Assembly: GCA_002083565.1 (NCBI GenBank)
Contig: MSXM01000013.1
Span: forward strand, 216-23,241
Length of the DNA stretch: 23,026 nucleotides
Origin: Nitrospira sp. ST-bin4
Lineage (GTDB): Bacteria; Nitrospirota; Nitrospiria; Nitrospirales; Nitrospiraceae
Direction of reading: 5' to 3'
Numbering within the stretch: the stretch's first letter is position 1; the number at the start of each line of letters is the position of its first letter. The notes beneath the pieces were generated by a model that was given only the letters and a program-made list of their open reading frames with translations, had not been told where the DNA came from and searched no databases. This document shows, one piece after another, positions 15,922 through 23,026 of the stretch. The translations under genes were made by a program, and so were the position numbers.

Positions 15922-16914
15922 CTACCATCGGACAAGGCCGGTCGCCCACGTCAAGCCTCCGCCGAAGCTGCCCAGCAGTACAAGATCGCCGGATGCAATA
16001 GCGCCACCACGCACCGCCGCGTCGAGGGCAATGGGCAACGACGCTGATGACGTGTTGCCATACCGTTCGATGACCGACGAAAGTCTGTCCTGAGGGATAG
16101 CCAGGCGATCGGCGATCTGGGTCAGAATTCGGCCGTTGGCCTGATGAAGAACTACCTGCTTGACCTCACGAAGATCGACTCCGAACTCCTTCAAGATATC
16201 CTGCACGGCCTGCTCAATCCGCCGAATCGCAACCCGATAAAGTGAGGCGCCCTGCATACGCAGGGTATGTTCATGCTTCTCTACCGTGGCCTGAGAGGAC
16301 GGCGTACGCGACCCGCCGGCCTGAACACGAATGAGCTCATGCCGCGATCCATCGGCGCGCAACCTGATGCCTAAGATCCCTCGCATCTCCAGGCTTCGAT
16401 CTTCCTCCCCACGCAATACGAGGGCGCCTGCCCCATCGCCGAACAACATGGCGGTCGCCCCATCTTTGGGATCGAGAAAACGAGACTTGACCTCTGATGC
16501 CGCTACCAGGCAGGTCCGGATTTGCCCGCTCTCTATCATGGCCTGCGCCATAGAGAGCCCATAGAGAAAGCCGGAGCAGGAAGCGGATACATCAAACGCC
16601 CCCACTCTTTTACATCCTAATCCGTGCTGGACATAACAAGCGGTGGAAGGAAACACCGCATCCGGAGACGTAGTAGATACAATGACAGCCTCGATAGCGG
16701 ACGCCTCACAGCCGGCCGCCAGGAGCGCCTGACGCCCCGCCTCAATCGCCATGTCGGAAGACGCTTCGTGATCTGCCGCCCAATGCCGTTCTCGAATGCC
16801 GGTCAGCCTGTAGATCTGGTCGGGAGCAAGTCCTAACGGCCGGGCAATCTCCTCATTTGTCACGACCCGGTGAGGTACATAGCTGCCCGTTCCAATCGCC
16901 CTGGTTCGAATCAT
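15922..16914 (-). CDS. fabH: beta-ketoacyl-ACP synthase III
   Basis: A 330-residue KAS III enzyme that starts fatty-acid synthesis by condensing an acyl-CoA with malonyl-ACP. The catalytic triad is intact: C113 in VSASCSGF, H257 in VLHQANGRI and N287 in YGNTSSASLP. The FabH-type GIRERHW block near residue 40 and the closing GSFGGGLTWATGLVRW are standard. It stands apart from other fab genes here, under its own promoter (16971-16999), with AGGTAGGAAG before the ATG. A related starter-type ketoacyl synthase of secondary metabolism is possible, but nothing nearby supports that. Confidence 0.95.
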   Translation of the reverse strand: MIRTRAIGTGSYVPHRVVTNEEIARPLGLAPDQIYRLTGIRERHWAADHEASSDMAIEAGRQALLAAGCEASAIEAVIVSTTSPDAVFPSTACYVQHGLGCKRVGAFDVSASCSGFLYGLSMAQAMIESGQIRTCLVAASEVKSRFLDPKDGATAMLFGDGAGALVLRGEEDRSLEMRGILGIRLRADGSRHELIRVQAGGSRTPSSQATVEKHEHTLRMQGASLYRVAIRRIEQAVQDILKEFGVDLREVKQVVLHQANGRILTQIADRLAIPQDRLSSVIERYGNTSSASLPIALDAAVRGGAIASGDLVLLGSFGGGLTWATGLVRW

Positions 16915-16970
16915 GCTTCCTACCTAAATGGGTCAAGACAACAGAGTGACACCGATACGACGTGCGCGGG

Positions 16971-16999
16971 ATTATAGGGAGAGGGCGGATGTGGGTCAA
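16971..16999 (-). promoter_or_regulatory. strong sigma-70-like promoter for fabH
   Basis: Minus strand TTGACC (16999-16994), 17-base spacer, perfect TATAAT (16976-16971). The predicted start is near 16964, about 50 bases before the fabH ATG. This is the best promoter match in the window. Confidence 0.7.
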
Positions 17000-17016
17000 C
17001 CGACCTCTCCTTTTCA

Positions 17017-17046
17017 TTGCTTTTTACCCATCATTCTTGCTATGAA
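17017..17046 (+). promoter_or_regulatory. weak promoter candidate for bamD
   Basis: TTGCTT (17017-17022), 18-base spacer, TATGAA (17041-17046). The predicted start falls near 17053, almost at the bamD ATG (17055), which also lacks a Shine-Dalgarno; if real, the message would be nearly leaderless. Confidence 0.25.
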
Positions 17047-17054
17047 TCGATATT

Positions 17055-17975
17055 ATGTCATCATTGCATATATCCTCTAACACCAAAGCCAGCTGGACAT
17101 CGCGAGCCTCCTTCCTGCCACTGCTGGGATGCCTTCTTGTAGGACAAAGCTTCCTCGCTGCCTGTGCAGGCACCCCCGAAGACTTAAGAAGCGGTGTGAA
17201 AAAAGTGGTCAGCGGCGTAGACGAGCAGATTTTCCTCGAAGACAATATTGAGAAGCAGCTCTTCCACCCCAATGTGATCATGAAACGTGGAGAGGCATTT
17301 TTTGAGAAAGAGGAATACAACGAAGCCTTGACTGAATACAACCGGTTCCTGGATCTCTTCCGGAACCATGTGCTCGCTCCCTATGCCGCATTTAAGGTCG
17401 GAGAGGTTCAGCTTAAACTGGCGAAAAGCATTGATCGGGACCCTGAGCCCATTCAGAAGGCCATCACCGCATTTGAACGTGTTCGGAAAGACTATCCTGG
17501 AAGCCGCTACGATGCCCAAGCACTGCAGAAACTTGAAGACTGCCATAACTGGCTGGCGCAAATGCATCTATTCGTGGGCCAGTTCTACTACCGACGCGGC
17601 TCGTACCTGGCTGCCGCGCACCGATTCGAACATATCATCAAGACCTATCCCGATCGGCTCGTTGCTCCCGATGCTTTATATTTTCTAGCCATGAGCTATC
17701 ATGAATTGGGCGCCGACGATTGGTCGCGGGAGAGCCTGGTCCTACTCGCGAACAAATACCCGAATAGCACGGCAGTCAATGACGGAAACAGCCTGCTCGC
17801 AAAATTAGGCGGAGCAAAACCAGGTCCCCAGCTTGCGCATAAATCAGACCCATCCCCCATCGCCGATATTGGAGCGGCTGCTGCCGGATCTCCAGTGTCA
17901 AACCTGTTCTCAATTCCTTCTCCCAGTGGGCTGGGTCAGGCCTTTACCGCCTGCCGCCTCGGCGCCTGGTGCTAG
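17055..17975 (+). CDS. bamD: outer-membrane assembly lipoprotein BamD (YfiO family)
   Basis: A 306-residue lipoprotein. The signal ends in the lipobox LAAC with acylated C37. The rest is TPR-like helical repeats of the YfiO/BamD family: KRGEAFFEKEEYNEALTEYNRF, YAAFKVGEVQLKLA, DYPGSRYDAQALQKL, FYYRRGSYLAAAHRFEHII and APDALYFLAMSYHELG. BamD anchors the BAM complex that inserts beta-barrels such as the Omp85-type protein encoded at 976-2172. A low-complexity Ala/Pro/Ser tail follows the repeats and ends in CRLGAWC. The n-region before the hydrophobic core is long (about 17 residues), so a later start is conceivable, but no better start codon with a ribosome site is visible. It is divergent from fabH and convergent with ccdA. 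Confidence 0.88.
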   Translation: MSSLHISSNTKASWTSRASFLPLLGCLLVGQSFLAACAGTPEDLRSGVKKVVSGVDEQIFLEDNIEKQLFHPNVIMKRGEAFFEKEEYNEALTEYNRFLDLFRNHVLAPYAAFKVGEVQLKLAKSIDRDPEPIQKAITAFERVRKDYPGSRYDAQALQKLEDCHNWLAQMHLFVGQFYYRRGSYLAAAHRFEHIIKTYPDRLVAPDALYFLAMSYHELGADDWSRESLVLLANKYPNSTAVNDGNSLLAKLGGAKPGPQLAHKSDPSPIADIGAAAAGSPVSNLFSIPSPSGLGQAFTACRLGAWC

Positions 17976-17998
17976 TCGCATTCCTCGAGAAACGTACC

Positions 17999-18089
17999 TC
18001 GTGAAGCGTGAAGCGCAAGACGGAAAGAAAGCTTATCTCATCTTTGTCTGCGAGATACGCTTCACGAACGACGAGATACGAAGAACGCT
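17999..18089. repeat. long hairpin and dispersed repeat, copy 2, between bamD and ccdA
   Basis: TCGTGAAGCGT (17999-18009) pairs perfectly with ACGCTTCACGA (18057-18067). Inside, GCAAGAC and AAAG (around 18014-18027) can pair with CTTT and GTCTGC (around 18042-18050) with bulges. The 5' arm contains a GTGAAGC 7-base tandem. The 3' part (18056-18089) is the copy shared with 15878-15911. Lying between convergent genes, it could be a bidirectional transcript end or a REP-like element; no U-tract is seen. Confidence 0.65.
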
Positions 18090-18116
18090 GGACAGGGAAG
18101 AAAAACGAAGAACTGC

Positions 18117-18863
18117 CTACTGACCTAAGTACCAGCCGATACCGTACCGCTCCAGAAAGCTCGTGACCATCGTGAGAGAATTGGCATAGATCATTACGCC
18201 GACGACGACCAGGAACACTCCGCTCACAGTCGAAACACCCCAGAGGTAGGCGCGGGCCTGTTTGAAGTAGGCCAGGAATCGATCCACACCCAACGCCGTC
18301 AGAAAAAGCGGCAGACCCAGCCCTAGCGAATAGGACGTCAAGAGCACCACCCCGCTCACGAGGGAATCTGTCGTGCTGGCATACAAGAGGATCGATCCCA
18401 ATACCGGCCCCACGCAGGGGGTCCAGCCTGCAGCAAACGCCACGCCGATCAGGAACGATCCCAAATACCCGGCCGGCCGGCTGCGGAATTGAAAGCGATG
18501 CTCCATTTTTAAGAAATTTAAATTCAGGATGCCGAGCAAATAGAGCCCGAATACCACGATCAAGACCCCGCCGAAGCGGCGAATGTGATCCTGATACGTA
18601 ATCAGAACCTGCCCCAAGAGACTGGCCGATGCGCCAAACGCAATGAACACCGAGGAGAACCCGGCGATGAACAACAACGAGTTCAGCACGATCGCCTTCT
18701 TGAATTTCACCCGTTCCGATGCATCCGTCAGCTGTTCGACCGAGAGTCCCGTGATGTACGAAATGTAGGACGGCACCAGCGGCAGCACACACGGGGAAAC
18801 GAACGACAGCAAGCCGGCTGAAAACGCGGCAATCAGTGAAATTTGGGGGATCGATTGCGTCAT
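18117..18863 (-). CDS. ccdA: CcdA-type thiol-disulfide transporter
   Basis: A 248-residue membrane protein with six hydrophobic segments, matching CcdA/short DsbD. The two redox cysteines lie in the diagnostic motifs SPCVLPLVPSY (C25, TM1) and GWTPCVGPVLGS (C150, TM4). CcdA passes electrons from cytoplasmic thioredoxin across the membrane to periplasmic or anchored thioredoxin-like proteins. The ATG comes two bases after the tlpA stop, so the partner is almost surely that TlpA/ResA-like protein. The usual role is keeping apocytochrome c heme-binding cysteines reduced, but no cytochrome maturation gene lies in the window. Confidence 0.95.
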   Translation of the reverse strand: MTQSIPQISLIAAFSAGLLSFVSPCVLPLVPSYISYITGLSVEQLTDASERVKFKKAIVLNSLLFIAGFSSVFIAFGASASLLGQVLITYQDHIRRFGGVLIVVFGLYLLGILNLNFLKMEHRFQFRSRPAGYLGSFLIGVAFAAGWTPCVGPVLGSILLYASTTDSLVSGVVLLTSYSLGLGLPLFLTALGVDRFLAYFKQARAYLWGVSTVSGVFLVVVGVMIYANSLTMVTSFLERYGIGWYLGQ

Positions 18864-18865
18864 GC

Positions 18866-19435
18866 TTACGACTTCATGAGTATCTGGATCAATTCGCGGG
18901 CTTCAGGCGAGTCCCAGTCGCGGGCACCAAAAATCTTTTTTCGAATGACACCCTGGCGATCGACCATGAAGGTGAGAGGAAGCGATCGTGCGCCATAGAT
19001 GACACCGACTCGATATTCCTCGTCATGGAGAATGGGAAACGTAAACCCCATCTCCCGCTGAAACGGACGAGTCACCGCGGCGCCTTGGGCGTCCGTGGAG
19101 ACCGCCAAAATCTCGAACTCTCTGCGGGAAAGAGTCCGATACAGTTGCTCCATCGCCGGCATCTCAACCCGGCAGGGTCCACACCAGGTAGCCCAAAAAT
19201 TCAGCAGGACGACTTTGCCTCGAAATTGAGACAGGCTCATCATATTGCCGGCAAGATCGCGCAACTGAAAGTTCGGCGCCTCGTCGCCGACCTTCACCAT
19301 CGCAAGATTCCGTTCAACAGCTTGCGCCTGCGTGAATCTCGACTCTGCGTCAGCCGAGGTCGATAGACATACGCCGAGCGCGGGCTGAGCAGCTAGCAGT
19401 CCGAGACACATCCATATGGACGAAAAACATTTCAT
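18866..19435 (-). CDS. TlpA/ResA-like periplasmic thioredoxin-fold protein
   Basis: A 189-residue exported thiol-disulfide oxidoreductase. A signal or anchor segment (about 1-25) is followed by a thioredoxin fold of the AhpC/TSA-Redoxin type: GDEAPNFQLRDLAG, GKVVLLNFWATWCGPC (active C85 and C88), a VSTD strand and the cis-Pro segment SLPLTFMVD. The chosen ATG (19435) has GGGGA seven bases upstream and gives a clean signal peptide. A TTG ten codons earlier (19465) is possible but lacks a ribosome site. It is co-transcribed with ccdA, two bases downstream, and is probably reduced by it. ResA, TlpA and CcmG cannot be told apart here. Confidence 0.92.
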   Translation of the reverse strand: MKCFSSIWMCLGLLAAQPALGVCLSTSADAESRFTQAQAVERNLAMVKVGDEAPNFQLRDLAGNMMSLSQFRGKVVLLNFWATWCGPCRVEMPAMEQLYRTLSRREFEILAVSTDAQGAAVTRPFQREMGFTFPILHDEEYRVGVIYGARSLPLTFMVDRQGVIRKKIFGARDWDSPEARELIQILMKS

Positions 19436-19483
19436 AAACGGGTCCCCGTACGATGGCGGACACAATTCGATGCAAATCTTGTT

Positions 19484-19513
19484 ATCTTACAAACGCCCTA
19501 AAAGAAGTGTCAA
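19484..19513 (-). promoter_or_regulatory. candidate promoter for tlpA-ccdA
   Basis: Minus strand perfect TTGACA (19513-19508), 18-base spacer, TAAGAT (19489-19484). The predicted start is near 19477, about 42 bases before the ATG at 19435. Confidence 0.5.
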
Positions 19514-19559
19514 GGCAGCGCGTGTGCGCCCTCGCTGGCCCTCACCCCTTTAGTAGTGA

Positions 19560-19588
19560 TGGACAAATCCATGCGTCTCCTCTAAAAT
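19560..19588 (+). promoter_or_regulatory. candidate promoter for metK
   Basis: TGGACA (19560-19565), 17-base spacer, TAAAAT (19583-19588): five of six matches at each box. The predicted start is near 19595, leaving a leader of about 87 bases before metK. I do not recognise a SAM riboswitch in that leader. Confidence 0.55.
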
Positions 19589-19681
19589 CCATCGAACTCC
19601 AACGTCAGTCTGTCGCTCGGACCTCATTAATTCTACACGAACCACCGGCGGCGTTCGACAACCGCAACCTAGAGGGATCGC

Positions 19682-20830
19682 ATGAGAAACAACTACTTGT
19701 TCACTTCGGAATCAGTCACGGAAGGGCACCCTGACAAGATCGCCGACCAGATTTCAGACGGGATCCTGGATGCCATCATCGCGAAAGACAAATATTCGCG
19801 CGTTGCCTGTGAAACCATCTTGACCACCGGCATCGCCTTCGTCGCCGGTGAAATTTCCACCAAAGCCTATGTGGAGATTCCCGACATCATCCGCGACGTC
19901 ATCAAGGACGTGGGATACACCGATGCCTCGTGGGGCTTCGACTATCACACCTGCTCCGTCTTAACCGCCATCCACCAGCAATCCGGCGACATCGCCATGG
20001 GCGTCGATTCCGGAGGAGCCGGCGACCAAGGGTTGATGTTCGGCTACGCCACGAACGAAACCGATGAGTTGATGCCGATGCCGATCGTCTTGGCCCACCG
20101 ATTGACCAAGCGTCTGGCGGAAGTACGTAAAAAGGGCATCCTCCCCTGGGTACGCCCGGACGGCAAATCCCAAGTGACCGTCGAATACAGGAACGGCAGG
20201 CCGGTGCGTATCGATACGATCGTGGTTTCGACTCAGCACAGCCCTGACGTCACGAATAAGCAAATCGAGCGCGACATTATGGAGAAAGTCATCAAGCCCA
20301 TGATGCCGAAGCGCCTCTACGACCCCACGAGCGTCAAGCACCACATCAATCCGACCGGCCGCTTTGTCGTCGGCGGACCCATGGGCGATACCGGCCTGAC
20401 CGGCAGAAAAATCATCGTGGACACCTATGGTGGACACGGCAGCCACGGCGGCGGCGCGTTCTCCGGCAAGGATCCCACGAAGGTCGATCGTTCCGCCTCC
20501 TACATGGCCCGCTATATTGCGAAGAACCTCGTTGCCGCGGGCTTGGCCGACAAATGTGAAGTGCAGCTGGCCTACGCAATCGGTGTCGCCGACCCCGTGT
20601 CCGTACTCGTCGACACCAAGAACACGGAGAAGGTTTCCGTCGAGAGTCTCGACAAGCTCGTGCGCAAACATTTCCCGATGACACCGCGCGGCATCATCGA
20701 TCACCTGAAGCTCCGCCGTCCGATCTTCCGCAAGACCGCGTCCTACGGGCACTTCGGGCGCAACGAACCGGAGTTCACGTGGGAAAAGACCGACAAAGCC
20801 AAGGCCTTGCGCAAAGACGCGGGCCTGTAA
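19682..20830 (+). CDS. metK: S-adenosylmethionine synthetase
   Basis: A 382-residue enzyme making SAM from methionine and ATP. Landmarks are intact: GHPDKIADQ (H16, D18, K19) for ATP and Mg, the signature GAGDQGLMFGYA (112-123), GDTGLTGRK with the phosphate-orienting Arg and the neighbouring Lys, and the P-loop-like GGGAFSGKD (256-264). The closing YGHFGRNEPEFTWEKTD is standard. GAGGGA seven bases or so before the ATG supports the start. It is followed by ahcY on the same strand, 122 bases downstream across a large hairpin, so synthesis of SAM and removal of its by-product SAH are physically linked. Confidence 0.98.
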   Translation: MRNNYLFTSESVTEGHPDKIADQISDGILDAIIAKDKYSRVACETILTTGIAFVAGEISTKAYVEIPDIIRDVIKDVGYTDASWGFDYHTCSVLTAIHQQSGDIAMGVDSGGAGDQGLMFGYATNETDELMPMPIVLAHRLTKRLAEVRKKGILPWVRPDGKSQVTVEYRNGRPVRIDTIVVSTQHSPDVTNKQIERDIMEKVIKPMMPKRLYDPTSVKHHINPTGRFVVGGPMGDTGLTGRKIIVDTYGGHGSHGGGAFSGKDPTKVDRSASYMARYIAKNLVAAGLADKCEVQLAYAIGVADPVSVLVDTKNTEKVSVESLDKLVRKHFPMTPRGIIDHLKLRRPIFRKTASYGHFGRNEPEFTWEKTDKAKALRKDAGL

Positions 20831-20869
20831 CGACAGCAGGCTGATGCCAAGGTGAAGGTGCAGTAACTG

Positions 20870-20936
20870 AGGCTCAGGCTGAGGGAGTGGAGCAGGGTGT
20901 ATGACTCTGCTCTAACCTTAACCTGGGCCTTCTTTT
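20870..20936 (+). terminator. extended hairpin plus U-rich tract between metK and ahcY (terminator or attenuator)
   Basis: Three stacked stems: GGCTCAGG (20871-20878) with CCTGGGCC (20922-20929), one G-U; TGAGG (20880-20884) with CCTTA (20916-20920), one G-U; TGGAGCAG (20888-20895) with CTGCTCTA (20907-20914), one G-U. TTCTTTT follows at 20930-20936, directly before the ahcY ribosome site. The 5' arm is built of hexamers ending in GG (CTGAGG, CTCAGG, CTGAGG). It has terminator form but stands between two genes of one pathway, so partial termination or regulated read-through is plausible. Confidence 0.6.
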
Positions 20937-20952
20937 CGACGAGGAGGTGTTC

Positions 20953-22209
<1,257 letters not shown>

Positions 22210-22250
22210 TCGCGGGTCCTGTCGCTGACCAGCCCGTCCGTCCTCGCACC

Positions 22251-22281
22251 CCGCCCGGTGTAGGGGCCCCGCTGCGGGCGG
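22251..22281 (+). terminator. weak hairpin after ahcY
   Basis: CCGCCCG (22251-22257) pairs with CGGGCGG (22275-22281) across a 17-base loop that itself holds GGGGCCCC. It lies 41 bases after the ahcY stop. There is no U-tract, so terminator function is doubtful. The rest of the 22210-22367 gap shows nothing clear. Confidence 0.3.
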
Positions 22282-22367
22282 TCTGGCACCACCTCGCTGC
22301 CACCCACTCGTTCAAAAATTCGTTGTGAGAGGTGTGTGAGGAAGAGTTATGAGAAAGGTGGTATGGA

Positions 22368-23026
22368 ATGAAAGCCGTACTTTTTCGCGAGCATGGCGGG
22401 CCAGAAAAATTAACCTATGAAGACTTGCCGACGCCGACGATCGGTACGGGAGAGGTCCTTGTTCGAGTCAAGGCCTGTGCGTTGAACCATCTCGACATTT
22501 GGATCAGGCAGGGGAATCCTGCCTATCCGATTCCGTTGCCTCATGTGTCCGGATCGGATGTCGCAGGGGTTGTCGAGCAGATTGGGGCACAGATTGAGGG
22601 AGTAACTGTTGGCGCGCGGGTGGTTGTCTCGCCGGGGCTCAGTTGCTGGAAGTGTGAGAACTGTCTGGCCGGTCGGGATAATTTCTGCAGCACATTCGGA
22701 ATCCTTGGGGCGAAGACTCATGGTGGCTATGCCGAGTACGTGAAGGTGCCGTTTCGCAATGTCCTGCCGATACCGGAGAACCTGACATTTGAGCAGGCTG
22801 CGGCTTTTCCGCTTGTTTCCGTGACAGCCTCGCACATGCTGTTTGCGCTGGCTGGACTGCAACATGGAGAGACGGTGCTGATTATGGGCGCGGGAAGCGG
22901 AGTGGGGAGCATGGCGATCCAACTGGCCAAGCTGGCCGGGGCGCGGGTCATCACGACGGTCGGTTCCGACGAGAAAATTCCCAAGGCCGTGGTCCTTGGC
23001 GCCGACGCGGTCATCAATCACAGCAA
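22368..23026 (+). CDS. zinc-type MDR alcohol dehydrogenase / quinone-reductase-like protein (cut by window edge)
   Basis: The first 219 residues of a medium-chain dehydrogenase/reductase. The GroES-like domain opens MKAVLFREHGGPEKL. At the place of the catalytic-zinc Cys stands NHLDIWIRQG, whereas the structural-zinc lobe has all four cysteines in CWKCENCLAGRDNFC. The Rossmann domain begins VLIMGAGSGVGSMAIQLAKLAGARV, an NAD(P)-binding motif. This mix fits the NHLD-type zinc-binding oxidoreductases related to quinone oxidoreductase. AGGTGG lies close before the ATG. It is 158 bases after ahcY and seems functionally unrelated. Substrate cannot be told. Confidence 0.9.
   Translation, partial: MKAVLFREHGGPEKLTYEDLPTPTIGTGEVLVRVKACALNHLDIWIRQGNPAYPIPLPHVSGSDVAGVVEQIGAQIEGVTVGARVVVSPGLSCWKCENCLAGRDNFCSTFGILGAKTHGGYAEYVKVPFRNVLPIPENLTFEQAAAFPLVSVTASHMLFALAGLQHGETVLIMGAGSGVGSMAIQLAKLAGARVITTVGSDEKIPKAVVLGADAVINHS

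Noticed and set aside
19595..19681. SAM or SAH riboswitch in the metK leader
   Set aside because: No recognisable SAM-I, SAM-II or SAH core motif could be seen in the roughly 87-base leader.
20432..20469. Possible loss of a catalytic Arg in MetK (GSHGGGAFSGKD instead of ARHGGGAFSGKD)
   Set aside because: The key phosphate-orienting Arg of E. coli MetK lies in the earlier GLTGRK motif, which is intact; this position varies in normal enzymes.
22349..22420. 23-residue reading frame with AGGAAG upstream, overlapping the dehydrogenase start
   Set aside because: It overlaps the dehydrogenase out of frame; the peptide looks like random coding.

Overview
The window looks like a chromosomal backbone segment of a Gram-negative bacterium of moderately high GC. 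Gene content (hopanoid synthesis, MEP-pathway isoprenoids, a Mla-type lipid transporter, BamD, CcdA/TlpA thiol redox, a short-form AhcY) fits Nitrospira-type Nitrospirota well. That assignment is an inference from gene content and style; there is no rRNA or other taxonomic marker here. I see no mobile element, CRISPR array, tRNA or rRNA. The window has 17 recognisable protein genes (two cut by the ends), plus one small unrecognised gene.

Positions 1-8154 (minus strand) hold a probable operon read from a strong sigma-70-like promoter at 8126-8154: shc, hpnG, mlaE, mlaF, mlaD, mlaC, a short Omp85-type outer-membrane barrel gene, and dxs (cut by the left end). Junctions are tight at shc/hpnG, hpnG/mlaE and mlaF/mlaD. 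One operon thus joins isoprenoid precursor supply, hopane cyclisation, hopanoid side-chain processing and an envelope lipid-transport system. Co-transport of hopanoids is a hypothesis, not something the sequence proves. The dxs product has Asn where a conserved active-site His is expected.

Positions 8203-13229 (minus) carry smc, ispH and, upstream of ispH, a 46-codon reading frame with an excellent Shine-Dalgarno sequence. Positions 13263-15846 (plus) carry a PhoB/PhoR-like two-component pair. fabH (minus) and bamD (plus) are divergent around 16915-17054. A thiol-redox pair, tlpA-ccdA (minus), follows, divergent from metK-ahcY (plus), the SAM/SAH cycle pair. A zinc-type MDR oxidoreductase gene begins at 22368 and runs off the right end.

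Several intergenic gaps hold long inverted repeats, some built from short tandem repeats (mlaE/mlaF, metK/ahcY, bamD/ccdA). One sequence is shared by two convergent gaps (15878-15911 and 18056-18089). No gap exceeds 300 bases. Functional calls rest on reading motifs by eye; no database search was run.
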